Shown here one piece after another: positions 48,342-59,759 of a stretch of DNA of 64,000 nt; within the stretch, counting starts at the first letter, position 1, and every line of letters begins with the position of its first letter. A program made the translations under genes and the position numbers. Source of the DNA: Deroplatys truncata (lineage: Eukaryota; Arthropoda; Insecta; Mantodea; Mantidae); assembly GCA_030765065.1 (NCBI GenBank), contig CM060986.1, positions 76,067,573 through 76,131,572 on the forward strand. The letters are read 5' to 3'. The notes below the pieces were generated by a model. The model ran no database searches and was not told where the DNA came from. It saw only the letters and a list, made by a program, of their open reading frames with translations.

Positions 48342-48521
48342 CAAGAACTAAGTGAAGTGACAATGAAAAATGGACAAAGTCGCAAAACTGTTTTCAACTG
48401 TAAACAATATGGTTTACTTTTCTTTGGGAGCTTCTAAATGTCTATTTACAGGGAATTATCTTTAAAACATTACTGTAAGTAGTGAGTAACAAATCTCATG
48501 GCTTTAGCTTTCTGATGATTA

Positions 48522-50036
48522 CACTGTGAGACCCAAAAGTCACTTGACAAATAGCAACACTGCGCAATGCTACCAAATGCCCAAATTACCCCACTTTACC
48601 ACAAATAAAAACACTTTTTACCCCATTTTTATTTGGACTTTAATATCTTTATGTACCGTTACATTTAATTGTTCTTACATCTGTTTTGCGGCATAGAACA
48701 TTGATTAAAATATACTTCCATAAACTTCATATCAGGTTCTTTAGGCCTTCTATAATCTAATTAACTACAGTATTTCAAATTTGATAATAACTAATGCAGA
48801 TGTTCAAGGTGCTGACCATTAACCTGAAAACAATTCATCAGTCACATTTGAAAGTGTAGGTGGTGAAATATGATGAATAGCATCATTGATCCATGCTTGC
48901 AGGTCTTCCAAAGATGCTGGTTGAGTCTTAAGAACATGTTGTTTCACATACCCCCAGAAAACGAAATCTAGGGGTGTCAGATCAGGTGAGCAGGTAGGCC
49001 AAGTCCTTGGGTCACCCCATCCAATCCATTGACCACCAATCAAGCCATTCAGTCTTCGTCGAACCATTATGGCATAATGAGCGGAAGTTCGTCTTGCTGA
49101 AACCACAATCCTGTCCAGAGACATGACTTTGGAAATCCAATATGGCAGAATCTAGTAATTCGAGGTATGCATACTTATTCATGTTACCTTCAAAGAAATG
49201 TGGGCCCACCACTACATCATGTAAAAGACCACACCACACCATAACTCTAGGAGTACCTGGGTTATTAGTTGCACGCAATCCAAGCTGGATTTTGCAAAGA
49301 CCAGTATTGTGCATTTTGAGTATGGGCATGACTGTCCAGAAAGAATAAGCACTCGTCACTAAAAAGAATTCATTTTAGAAAATCATGCTGATTATGCATA
49401 CAGTGTTCCCATTACAAAATTGTTGCCTGTGTAGGAGATCATTCTCTCTCACTGTGTGGACATGTTGCAACTTGTACAGAAGCTTTTAAAATTTGCCAAA
49501 CAGATTCTTTGCTCTACCCACTCTGCCTTCCCACATAGCAAATTGATCTCTGAAGGCTCACTGTGACCTTTGCAATCACATTAATGGTATTTTCTTCATT
49601 AGTTGCTGACCTCGGTCTACCATAACATTTTGCATCCAGCACAAAAAAGGTCCTCTTAAATTTATTTAAAATCTTATTTACTGCTTGAATGGTTTTCTAA
49701 TTTCAGGATGTTGCCTCTGAAACTCCTCTGCAGCCTGTCTTGTAGTTCTATGGTTGTCACCAGAAAGCAATATAATTCAACTTGCTGTTCAGGGGTGAGC
49801 ATGGTTAATATGAAATGTTTTAACTGAAACACATTCCTTGCGCAATACAATGCAATTTGTCTTCTGCATTTGTTTTATAATTTTATTTGTTTTATGGTAT
49901 TGTTGACAAACTAGCCATTGTTATGTTGCCAAATGGTGCAGCCAACAGCCGCTGCAGTTAATCAGATTCCAAAAGGTGCCCAATAACACACTCCATAATA
50001 CTGCCATTTGTCAAGTGACTTTAGGGCCACACGGAA
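48522..50036 (-). mobile_element. Mariner element C, TIR-bounded, transposase on minus strand, inactive
   Basis: Ends share AAAGTCACTTGACAAAT: left CACTGTGAGACCCAAAAGTC, right (inverted) TTCCGTGTGGCCCTAAAGTC. They are flanked by TA at 48520-48521 and 50037-50038, giving 1515 bp. Minus-strand frames give PRVMVWCGLLHDVVVGPHFF, MNKYAYLELLD, and then GLIGGQWIGWGDPRTWP with CSPDLTPLDFVFWGYVKQHV. These are the second and third catalytic regions of an arthropod mariner-group transposase. The SPDLTPLDF block is intact, but the frame is broken between the regions. It is related to the fragment at 16.5-17.0 kb. Confidence 0.9.
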
Positions 50037-51045
50037 TAGGGTAGAAGCGTTATACATGTCTACCTTTAAACTATGAATAGATGGCATTCAATGGAGCAAA
50101 ATAGTCTTGATAAAGTTTGGTCTATTGCCAAGCATTTTAACAATTATAAATTTGCAATATTTGGCAACACAGCACTGCTGAAATGCATGCCACATTGCCT
50201 GCCATGACAAGCCAGCTGTCATATGAATGAAGTAAACAACACTGTCTCACTTGGAGGACGGTGTAGCATGTATGAAGTGTTTAAGTTTTAAATGCACTTA
50301 CTCATGAATGAGTGAAACAAATTCTATGCAAAATATATGCTGTAAAGAAAATAAATTTTAAAGTTAGATGTTAACCAGCACTTTGTGGTAAAGTGTAATG
50401 AGCACACAAGATTGTCATGAAAATATACATTTTGCACATCAAGCTTCATTCATCACTAGTATCTTATGAAAAAATTCCTGTTCTGACATAATGGCTATTG
50501 ACAAATACTATACATAGTTCAGAATCACTATCATGACACAAATTCCATCACATTTAGGATATGGCCATAACTGAACAAGAACTTCATTTATCAAAGCTAT
50601 TATTCATTTCCAGATTATTACTCTCTCAACAGCAAAATATGTACATTTTTCTACAACAAGAGTGTTTGGTGATGTTTGTGGTCCTCTCTCTTGGTGTAAC
50701 AATTCCCATTTCCCATTTCAATGTTCAACACAGAGATCATCTGAGAATCTTCTGAGAGAAGACAAATTAAATTGATAAATTCTGCAAGATAATTTTTAAG
50801 TGTTACTAATGTGAAAGACTTTATAGTTGACATTTTTAGCCCACATTCACATCTAATTTCACCTTGCTGCAAAGGGCAACCCCTGTTATCTACTGGAACC
50901 CCATACACAAGCAGTATGATGCAGGTCAGGATTGTCATGTATGACAGGTATTTCTCTTCAATACTGCCATATGTAGTACACCACAAAAATTACAATTCTG
51001 AAGAAACTGCTATGGTTTCTTGCTTGTTTTGATACTCAATGTACT
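50037..51045. other. BSDC1 intron, nothing securely recognised
   Basis: The minus strand at 50986-50651 is open for 111 codons and includes a hydrophobic segment (LTCIILLVYGVPV) followed by Cys residues. It lacks other support and is not called. Confidence 0.35.
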
Positions 51046-51049
51046 TTAA

Positions 51050-51275
51050 CTAGGTAGGTCATATCGGACAGTGAACAAATGAAATGGTTGAAGTGATACT
51101 GAAATGGCCTAGAGTCCCTAGAGCTTATAGCTACCCAACATTTGTCTTCTAAGTATAAGGAAAAACTCTAGAAAAAAGCCTTATCCAGGTAACCCACCCT
51201 AACCAAGATTCAAACTCGGGACCTCTAGAATGTGAGGCACACATGCTACCCCCACAACACGAGGTGGGCTAACAT
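51050..51275 (-). repeat. tRNA-like SINE, minus orientation
   Basis: On the minus strand the head has TGTTGTGGGGGTAGCATGTG and the B-box-like CCGAGTTTGAATCTTGG. The body has a CCTGGATAAGGCTTTTTTC-like segment. It resembles the SINE at 24840 (GGGGGTAGTATGTC, GTTCTGAATCTT), so it is probably the same family. Confidence 0.6.
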
Positions 51276-52184
51276 GTAGCCTTCTACAAAAATATAAATA
51301 GAATACATTGATTATTGTATTTCTTTTGAACTGTGAATACATTTTAAGTGTACTTTTGTACTAAAATATATTACAGAAAAATGCCAAGTAAATATCTCAT
51401 ACAAACCAGTTTTTTACAGCAAACCTACTGAGCAAACAGAAAGTGGATACTATAATATTTCTTTCAGTATAACATTTATAACAACCATTATGGACATCTA
51501 TACTTTTCCACATTTAATAAATAAAACTTGGTTCAAGTTGCATTATTGTCTTAATGACGTGCATTCCTATGCACCTACCTTTATTTGATTTTGTATACCT
51601 GTTGGAGTGATAAATTGAATTCATTTCATGTTGACCACCAGACCACACAGGACACTTAAAAAATGTGAAATGTTATTTGTGTCTGGATCAGTTATTTTGG
51701 TGTTGTAGCTTAATGAGATTGGAAAATACAAATATATTAGCACTTCAAGCAAACTGTATGCTTTCACTGATTTCTAAACAAATTCTAATTACTTAAACAA
51801 TCATCTGCAAAATATTTACATTACATTTTGGTTGTCTGGATGGATATGACATGCACTCCTTAAAACTGAACTCAAAAAAAAATAAATGCATCAAACTAAA
51901 TGGTTGATCATGAACTTTTCTAGCCTTTTTTTTTGGGACGCACACACACAGAGGACTGCACTCCCCACAGAATTTCTATGCAAAAGCTAGATCCAACAAA
52001 AGAGACCATTTGCAAATAGATATTGTAATTGCTTATTTAAAGTTCAGAGCTACTGATATCTTACATTCATTGTTACAATATGCAAACATTAGATAATCAC
52101 TACAAAATTATGCTCAATACTATTTTGATGCATATATGTACCAACTCCTGAAAATATATTTTACACGTCAGATTGCTATATCTA
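51276..52184. other. BSDC1 intron, nothing recognised
   Basis: AT-rich DNA with short homopolymers. Confidence 0.45.
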
Positions 52185-53359
52185 TGAGGTGATACACCCA
52201 AAAGTTCCTGGAATGTATGTGTAGCTCGTGAAGATGAGCTGATATGACAAAATGCCGCCAGATGGTATCTCGTACATCCTTTATGAATCAAAGCCTCGAA
52301 CAACTAGGTGATCACGTTTAGTTTTTATGTGCATTTCCCCATTATGCTGTTTTGCGTGTCTTGCAAAATTGATGTTGGAGGAGGGCGTCTAAGAGCAACA
52401 TCTGTACATAAGCTTTTGCTTCAGAACTCGAAAAAACTGCTGCAGAAACGCATCATCATCATCTTGAAGCAAGCATTTGGGGAAGACACTTTAGGCCACA
52501 GTCAAACTTACAACTGGTTTAAACATTTTCAAGATGGCAGAACATCAATGGTTACCATTCAGGGCAGCTGTCAACCAACATTACACCTGAAAAAAGTCAC
52601 TGTTGTTCAGAATACAGTGTTGGGAGATCATAGGCAGACCATCCAGGCCATATGCAATATCGTGGGGCTGTCCTATGGGATATGTCAGAGGATTTTGTCT
52701 AGCAAACTGGACATACGACTGATTGCCGCAAAGTTTGTGCCACAAATTCTCAGCGATGAGTAGAAACAGCATCACATGCAAGTCTGCAGAGAACTCCCAG
52801 CAAATGAAGAGTAGTATGAAATCCATGCTCAAGTTTCTTTGACATGAAAGGAATTGTCCATAAGGAGTTTGTTACTTCTTGTCAGTCCGTCAATGTAGCA
52901 TTCTATCGTGATGTCCTGAGGCAGTTGAGGGAGCACGTAGGAAGAAAATGTCTGGAAAAGTGGCACATTGGGCAATTGGTACTTGGCATGACAATGCAAG
53001 GTCACACACTGCATTGATAATCCAGGAGTTTCTGGTAAAAAAAAACAAAATAAGTTGTTCATCTGCCGTATTTACCTGACCTGGCACCAAGTGACTTTTT
53101 TTTATTCCCCGGGAATGAAACTCAAGTTAAAAGGCTGAAGATTTCACATGGTTAAGGAAATTCAAGCAGAATTGCAAGTGGTATTAAACAGGCTCACAAA
53201 AAATGCACTCCAGAGAACTTTCAGTTCACGGATAAACTGCTGGGAACAGCATATACACTCCCTACAGAACTACTTTGAAAGTGATGGTGGTGAGTAAGAT
53301 CCAGGTAAGATGTAATTTTATTTATTGGTGTATTCCGGGAACTTTTGGGTAGCACCTCG
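52185..53359 (+). mobile_element. Mariner element B, TIR-bounded, inactive
   Basis: TIRs TGAGGTGATACACCCAAAAG (left) and, inverted, CGAGGTGCTACCCAAAAGTT (right) lie between TA at 52183-52184 and 53360-53361. Length is 1175 bp. The plus-strand frame from 52308 reads LLQKRIIIILKQAFGEDTLG, YNWFKHFQDGRTSM, GLSYGICQRILSSKLDIRLI and AAKFVPQILSDE-stop. This is the HTH part of a mariner transposase. Downstream pieces (QVCRELPANEE, LQNYFESDGG) keep the order, but multiple stops and an A-run frameshift inactivate it. It is distinct in sequence from elements A and C. Confidence 0.9.
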
Positions 53360-53699
53360 TATTACTAAAACTATAATACTGTTGAAGTATTATGAACTAA
53401 AAATAGTGCAAATATACAGGCTGTTAGTACTGAAGTAACAGTTAATTGATCAAGGGCATCTCTAGGAAAAATGATCTCAGAAACTTGTGTGGAAAGAATA
53501 AAACTGAACCCCCTATCACACAAGCAGATTTTAGTGCCTGGGTAAAAGATAGATACATATTGAAGGCAGCATGGTATCAGGGACACTCAAAAGTTTCTGG
53601 ACTTAAGTAAAATGTTTACAATAATGTAGAGTGTCTTTATTTTCACAAAAGGTTATTACATGCATTTTGATTAACTGAGAAGTATGAGCAAGGAAAAGT

Positions 53700-54830
53700 C
53701 TATTCATGTTTGTTGCTGTTTTTCCAACAAACTTCAGGTTTGGCTATGGGCAATCCCATATCGTCACTGTTGGCTGATTTATATATGAGCAAGTTAGAAA
53801 TGCATGTTACTAAAGCATTCCCATACATATTTAAAACATGGTTTAGATATCTTGATGACATCTTCGCCATCGTTCCTAAAAAAACTAGCCCAGGATGCCT
53901 TAAAACTATTAAATCTGCAGGACAAATCTATAAAATTTACGACTGAAATAGAGCAAGATGAATGGCTACCTTTTCTTGATTTAACAATTATGAGAAATAT
54001 GGAATTTACAGGAGACCAACACATGTGGATAATTATATTAAAAACAAGAATTTAAACCCAAAAGCACATCAACATGCCATTTTTCACAGCCTGATATATA
54101 GATTGATTAACATCCTGTCAACTGTAAAGGAATATAATAAAGAACTGGAGCACATTAAATATGTCGCAAATCTGAATGGTTTTACGGCCAGCTTTGTTAC
54201 AAAAATCATCAAAAAACATATAACACAAAAAAACTATTAAGGATGTTAGCACATTAAATACAGGGGAGACCCAAGGAAGATTCTGCAAACTCACATACCA
54301 CCCAAGTTTTCAACAAATTCAGCAAGGTTTTCAAAGATTATAACATAAAACTGGCTCCACAAAATAAATACAGTATGAAAAATTTGCTCAACCATCCTTT
54401 AAAAACTACTACTCCAAGTAATAAATTATCAGGAATTTACTGCATCTATTGTGAAGACTGTCATAAAATATATATTGGGAAGACGAAGAGAAATTTGGTA
54501 ACATTTCAGAAATATAAAATATAAACAGACAGATAAATCAGCCATAGCCCATCATTTTTGGTCACATAATCAAACTTTTAAAACCAGCCAAGAACCATAG
54601 TGAATTAATGGTATGGGAAAATATACACATCACTAAAAACATAAATCGAGCCATGAATTTTGAAACACCAGTGATGGATGACGTCTTACGACTGACCAAT
54701 AGAAAGAGAGGCACACCGGGCAACAAGGAAGTGGCGGAAGTTACCTAACGTGTACATCAGTCGGCCGGCTCGCTGAGGATAAAGAGCACGTCTCTTCGAA
54801 ACATGTACAAATAGAATTTTAAGTAAGTGG
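53700..54830 (+). mobile_element. Penelope-like element, 5'-truncated, with RT and GIY-YIG remnants
   Basis: At 53730 the frame reads QTSGLAMGNPISSLLADLYM and then WFRYLDDIFAIV, the catalytic YLDD core of Penelope-type reverse transcriptase. The next frame gives LPFLDLTIM, and then NLNPKAHQHAIFHSLIYRL. At about 54430-54505 SGIYCIYCEDCHKIYIGKTK is a GIY-YIG endonuclease motif, which Penelope-like elements carry after the RT. Frameshifts separate the parts and the RT start is missing. The tail contains GAGGATAAAGAGCACGTCTC. Confidence 0.88.
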
Positions 54831-55930
54831 AGCAACAAGTGTTTTTAATCTGTTGACCAGTGTTTTAACATCTTATTGACATGCTCCACTGTTTTAAACA
54901 CTTCATTTTAATCATTAGTTTTATAATAATTAAACAAAGAGGGGGGGAGGACTTTAAATTATACAAGTAAGATGATAAATGAGGATGATTATTAAAATGA
55001 TAAATTTAGGTATAGTGCAACATCATTCATTATTGCATGCTGTAGAGGTGACGGCGAAGTAGAGTGTTTGAACCTCAAAGAGCAGCAACAATGTCAGAAC
55101 TTCATAACCCATTGTGAAGTGTTGGAAGATATTAAATGTAGGTTTATAAAATCAAGCCTTTAAGATTTTATTCATATCCAGAAATTATCCAAGTGTCCCC
55201 TGCAGTGCAAAGAACACTAGAGTTTACCTACAGCATTCCACTATTACAGAACACAAACAAATCCAGTATATTGAATAAAACGTAATGAAACAGAATGTAC
55301 ACACAGAAGCATAAAGAAAACCATAAATGCTCAATAAAACAGTTACTGTAAAGTGGAAGGATGCACAAATAATCTTTACTATAATACATTTTCTTTCCTT
55401 GCAAGCACAATCTATTTCATTTTAAGGTTTTACTAAGCAGAAATGAGTTTAGTTCAACTCAGACTTGTGATTACTAAATCTGGCCAAAATTCACTAAAAC
55501 TTAACACATGGAGCCAAATTATACACTCTTTCTTGCTTCGCTTACCAATTTTCCTGGGACATGTTTTGCATGCATTCCCACATCATTAACTATTCGTTGG
55601 CTGTAGGGGACTTTAAGAATAATTCCTTTTATGGTTGGAGGTCGGAGTTTTTTAATGAACTAGAAAAATGTCAAAATTCAATAAGTGTGGTTCATGTTTC
55701 CTGACATCGATTTTTTTCCCCCAAAAGTCCATTTCGTTTAGCTTTTGAACAATTTTCGGTAATTTTATTTCAGCAATGATGTCATGATTGTTTTACCAGA
55801 AGTGGGTTTCCAAAGCAGATTTGCCTATCAGCTTGCATTTTATGTTTCTCCAGTATTTTCTGAATTGGGAGTGTCTATTTGTTTTTTCTCTCCTTATGTA
55901 TGTTTTATCTCAGTTGGAACAATTTATTTG
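54831..55930. other. BSDC1 intron, nothing recognised
   Basis: AT-rich unique-looking DNA with no motif. Confidence 0.45.
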
Positions 55931-55970
55931 AACCAAATGAGGCTGGTTCTCTGACGCTTCTCTTAGAAGG

Positions 55971-56218
55971 CTACATCTGAGAGGAGCACGGCTTGCTCTG
56001 CGCGTTGCAGTCCATGGTTTGTACCTCGCACAGGTACGGGTCACTGCAGAGTATACCTATCTGCAGGCACGGCAGAGGTAATGACACAGCCTGTTTTGAG
56101 GTCCTCTCATCTTCTTCTGCCGCTACCTCTGTCGATGGATGATGTGCTTGTAATAACTTAGTCTGTTGTTTGCCTTGGCTAGGTTGGTTCTCAGTGGAGA
56201 TATGCACATGGACTCTGC
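55971..56218 (-). CDS. Coding-like exon of unknown identity inside BSDC1 intron
   Basis: The minus strand has a good acceptor (gtccttttctgatag) followed by 81 open codons to a TAG at 55971. The reading starts RVHVHISTENQPSQGKQQTK, continues with an acidic EEDERTSK run, and ends with a Cys-containing tail. Entry is phase 1, matching the upstream BSDC1 donor at 57596. A plausible donor, ATAG|gtatac at 56057/56056, would make a 162-bp, frame-preserving cassette exon (phase 1 to 1). Read to the stop, it would give an alternative C-terminus. The block is GC-richer than its flanks. No family is recognised, so it may also be a captured or pseudogenic sequence. Confidence 0.35.
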
Positions 56219-56289
56219 CTATCAGAAAAGGACAAGCTTCGGTGATCCAGGTTGTGGGATAAAGGAGATTTCAGGGAGAAATTTAAGAA

Positions 56290-56600
56290 GTACAATGGAG
56301 TTCACTTGACTGAATTTAATTAGTACTAATGAAGACACTAGATAATGTTCCTGGTCATTGGGAGCTGACAAATTTTTCCGTCTCTCACGGCCCTTTGTCA
56401 TCTCGCTGCGCATGGGCATCACTGATTCTTCGACACAGCACGCAATTGCACACGACAATGTATACCTCAATCTGGAATGTACTTCGGCACTTTGGAGAAA
56501 CTACCATGATTTCACAGGCCCTATTTGTGTGCCAACTTCTGCTCACAAGTGATGTGGAATCTGTGTCCGGGATCACATGTCGACTGCCTCATTTTTGAGT
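56290..56600. other. GC-richer block, no recognised gene
   Basis: This block next to the candidate exon at 55971-56218 is also richer in GC and CpG than the intron around it. It is open for 63-89 codons in several frames on both strands. Openness on both strands suggests composition rather than coding, and no motif or clear splice-site pair was found. Confidence 0.3.
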
Positions 56601-57595
56601 TAAACATGGGATATTTATACAATCCTATCCCCCACTCAATACTTAGTTTCTGCTATATTATTGGAGCATTTTTTACAGGATAGTAAACATCAGTTTAACA
56701 TTTCGTCATTTATCGAACATGTCATTGGCTACTTATTCATCATGTAACTTTTCCCTCACATCACAGATGTCTTCCACATTCCAAGTCAAAATATACTACC
56801 CCATGTATCTGGATGGAAGACCCTTGCAGAAATACTTGACCCTTGAACTGACTAACAGAAAGAGGGTTCCTAAATTCCAGCACTCGTAGACAGGATCCTT
56901 TTCGACAAAACTATAGGATTTAAGGCAACTACCAACTAGTGGACCAGGAACCTTATACACAGGCTAAATATTATGCTGTATTAAAATAAACAATTACACA
57001 TGATCCAGATTACCTACATATACAATCTATACATCAAAATGGTCAAAGAAAATGACATAATACAAAAATAGATTTGAGTGCCATAGCTAAATTCTGCCTC
57101 ACAATTCAAAGAACACTGCAGGAACATAAAATAGAAACATTTCTGAGAAGAGAACGACATCAACCTGAAATAAAATAATTAAAAGCTGTTCAAAAGACAA
57201 AAGAGCTGGATATTTGAGAAATAAATCTATATCAGGAAACATGAACCATACTTAATGAATTTCTACAGCCTGGAAGTTTTCAAACACCTTTTCAAGTTCA
57301 TCCAAAAACTATCAAGACACCTCTACCATAACAGGAATTGTTTCCTAGGTCCCTAACAGTAGAGTACCTAATAATACAGAAAATGCGCAAGAAACATGTC
57401 CTAGAAAAGTGGTACATGAAGCAAGAAAGTGTACCATTTGGCTCTTTAAGTAAGTTTTAGTGACTTACATGTGCTTCAGTGTGTTTTATTCCACATTGGA
57501 AAATTTAGCCAACATTATTCGTTGTTGCAGTTGGCTCATCAAATGTTCAGAATGGACAAAATCATTTCATGCAGAACATTATCAACCAACAGTAC
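56601..57595. other. BSDC1 intron next to the donor at 57596
   Basis: No repeat or exon recognised. Confidence 0.45.
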
Positions 57596-57997
57596 CTTTG
57601 TCTCCTGAGCATGAAGAAGTTTGACAGCTACCAGTATTTGCATCACTGATAATAACCATATCTCTCTTTTCCTTTGTTCTGAAACATGATTCACCAATAA
57701 TCAGTTCTGGGTTTTCTTTGTTTTCATTGCTGTCTTCAATCTTGGGTTCTGTTTCAGCTTTCTCCTTGATTGGACTGCTTGAAATATTGGACGACAAAGC
57801 AGGTTCTGACCTACTTTCTGGAATTATAGCATAGTAGTTATCTTTCATTTCTGATTCCAATAGAAGGGCATCCTCCGAGGCATCCCTTGCCGAGTTACTG
57901 CGGAGAAGTTTCTTATTTTGGCACTCCTTCTCATATTCCAGTAACAGCCTTGTTTGTTCCTCTTCTGAGATTTCCACATTAGCACCAAAATCCATTT
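57596..57997 (-). CDS. BSDC1: BSDC1 exon, low-complexity acidic region
   Basis: This exon contributes 133 codons plus split codons at each end. It encodes EMDFGANVEISEEEQTRLLLEYEKE, then a Ser/Glu/Lys-rich disordered stretch with no further domain. The acceptor is ttttttcacag and the donor is AAAG|gtactg; both junctions are phase 1. Sequence conservation with vertebrate BSDC1 is weak here, as expected for the disordered linker. The call rests on exact phase fit with both neighbours and the good splice sites. Confidence 0.82.
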
Positions 57998-58315
57998 CTG
58001 TGAAAAAAATTGTTCAAGAGGTCAAAATTTATGTGTGTGCTACATTTAAATGTTTATAAAATTAAAATTTGTTTTATAACACACATTTGAGTAAAACAGG
58101 GCTAAAAATGTGATTAATAATTAGGTTACAAATGATGACAAAGAATGAAATAGTAATAATGAGAAGCCTGGAAAGAATGGCTTACATTAATTTTTCTCAA
58201 TTTTGCAAGAGAGAATTTTTAATGCAAAGTGTAATACCTTCCATATTCACCATCTGAGCCTGAAAATTGTTTACAGCAGTGCATGCACTATAAGATAGCT
58301 AACAAAATATCACAC

Positions 58316-58451
58316 CTTGATTCCAAAGAAAACTTTCAGCAGCTTGTTTTTCTCTCTCAATTCTTTTCTGCATTGCTTGTCTTCTAGCCTCTTCGTCTTC
58401 TAGTAATGCTTTTTGGAATAAATAACGTTGCCAAAACTGCAGGTGTGAAAC
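58316..58451 (-). CDS. BSDC1: BSDC1 exon, second half of BSD domain and coiled coil
   Basis: This exon encodes 45 residues plus one base. It begins VSHLQFWQRYLFQ, the diagnostic F-W-x-R-Y-x-Y/F end of the BSD domain (human VSHSEFWHRYFYKVHQLEQEQARR). A charged helix follows (LLEDEEARRQAMQKRIEREK), probably a coiled coil. The acceptor is tatcttctcag and the donor is CAAG|gtgtga, leaving phase 1. Together with the preceding exon it gives a complete BSD domain. Confidence 0.93.
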
Positions 58452-58799
58452 CTGAGAAGATAAATAAAAAATTGTATTAAATGCATTCTGGAGAAACTTT
58501 GTACAAATTATGCAAACTAATAAGATAAGCACCTAGTTAGTTGGTAATATTATGAATGGAATGGATACAGTGTTGAGGAATTTCACATAATCAATGGGAT
58601 TCAATAAATTCTTTAAAGTACATAAGATCAGCCTATTCACAAGAAACCACAATTCACCCACACATTTTCTTGGGAATGCAAACAGAATCAACAAGCAGCA
58701 ATCCTAAACTCAATTCGATAATTATGTACCTTATTTACTAGTTTTTAAGACTAGTATAAGTTGAATCAAGATCACAAATCAATATAAAAATATCTGACA

Positions 58800-59075
58800 T
58801 GTTACATTCCCACAATTTCTCTACCTTCTATCATTTATTAGTGGGTATACAAATTATTGTTACAAAAGATTATTTCCTATCTACTTCTTTTTAATCAAGA
58901 TAAAACCTTTCTGCAAATAGCTGCATTACACATTTCCATTATATATACAAAGAGAACACGGATAGTCAAATGTTTAGAGCTGTACATTGGCCTTAAAATT
59001 CCGCTCTCTTTCTATAACATCGCGAGAAACAGCTGAAAATTTACTATTATGTACCTGGTAGAGAAAGTAAAAAGG
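58800..59075 (-). repeat. 0.85 kb repeat family, short deletion derivative
   Basis: It runs from a diverged end, AATTTCTCTACCTTCTATCA, to TGGTAGAGAAAGTAAAAAGG, only about 270 bp in all. Both termini and the left third are present but the centre is missing. It lies within the BSDC1 intron between the BSD-domain exons. Confidence 0.7.
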
Positions 59076-59423
59076 AGACTGATAAACCTGAGGGTAATGT
59101 CTCTTACTTTAAAAACACATCTCATATGTATTCAAACATTCAATGCTCTATCACAGCAACAACAGATCTATGTGCTTTAATAAACATGCTCTATTTTGCA
59201 AAGTTGCTGCAAGTATCTTACTGAATATCTGCTAACGTTTAGTAAAATGTGAAATGTTTTACACAAAGAAGTAACTGCATTTCCCATATCAATGTGGGGA
59301 AAATAATTTTGAAAACCTAAATAATTTCCCAAAATTTAAGGTTTGCAAATCATCATATACCTGTATTTAAAATCATCTAAACCTTTCTGAATACATTTTA
59401 CTATGTAATCTCTGAATACAAAC

Positions 59424-59609
59424 CTGGCTTGGCACTAGTGAGGTATATTTTTCGTGTAATTCAGGACTCGCAGACATAAGTTTTGATAATCTGTCTGTTG
59501 ACAACTGATCTTCAGCAATGTCCAGCCAAGCCTCAAATTGCTTCTCATACTTTTCTTCTGGATCAGTCAGGAATGTATCATCATTATTGATTAGAGCAAG
59601 CTGCTGAAT
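59424..59609 (-). CDS. BSDC1: BSDC1 exon, first half of BSD domain
   Basis: This exon encodes 62 residues. It opens with IQQLALINNDDTFLTDPEE and continues through a FEAWLDIAEDQLSTDRLSKL helix to LHEKYTSLVPSQ. The pattern (a short strand with a D-x-x-T/Y-F/C-x-D/E-P element, then F-D/E-A-W-L and L-x-x-x-Y-T-x-x-V-P) is that of BSDC1 (human YCNEPDGPPELFDAWLSQF and IRALYTKMVPAAV). The acceptor is gctttctag and the donor is CAG|gtttgt, both phase 0. Confidence 0.92.
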
Positions 59610-59759
59610 CTAGAAAGCATCAAAAATACTAATATTACACATAAAATGAAAACATCATGCTGTCAATCTAAAGATTGCAAATGTCATTTATTTATGCAGC
59701 CAGAAACATACAGAATGTGCTTAAAACATAGATATTGGAGTAAAATGTTTCACTCTCTT

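Larger units (their letters stand above)
47645..48400 (+). repeat. LTR-like repeat, copy 1, split by a SINE
   Basis: Positions 47645-48051 and 48342-48400 match the repeat at 63080-63530. Landmarks are TCTGGAAAATTCCA, a TATA-like GCTATGTAAG, CAGTGAGTGCTAGTACTG and GATTCCCCAGTGAGTGAAG. After the SINE come AAGTGAAGTGACAATG and GGACAAAGTCGCAAAAC. Promoter-like layout without coding suggests a solo LTR or a Pol II-promoted non-autonomous element. The SINE insertion postdates it. Confidence 0.6.
36479..57595 (-). other. BSDC1: BSDC1 last intron (about 21 kb)
   Basis: This is the long intron between the low-complexity exon and the terminal exon. It holds two complete mariner-type elements on the plus strand, one on the minus strand, a further decayed one, a Penelope-like element, an LTR-like repeat split by a SINE, and several copies of the 0.85 kb repeat. 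Between them (38225-40910, 42260-43480, 46846-47640, 50037-51050, 51280-52184, 54830-55930, 56600-57595) I see only AT-rich unique DNA. Confidence 0.75.

Noticed and set aside
50651..50986. Possible small secreted protein with hydrophobic start and Cys residues (minus strand)
   Set aside because: There is no family match, no clear exon borders, and an overlapping plus-strand frame; chance is likely.
56329..56598. 89-codon plus-strand and overlapping minus-strand frames
   Set aside because: Open on both strands because of GC-rich composition; no motif, no splice support.
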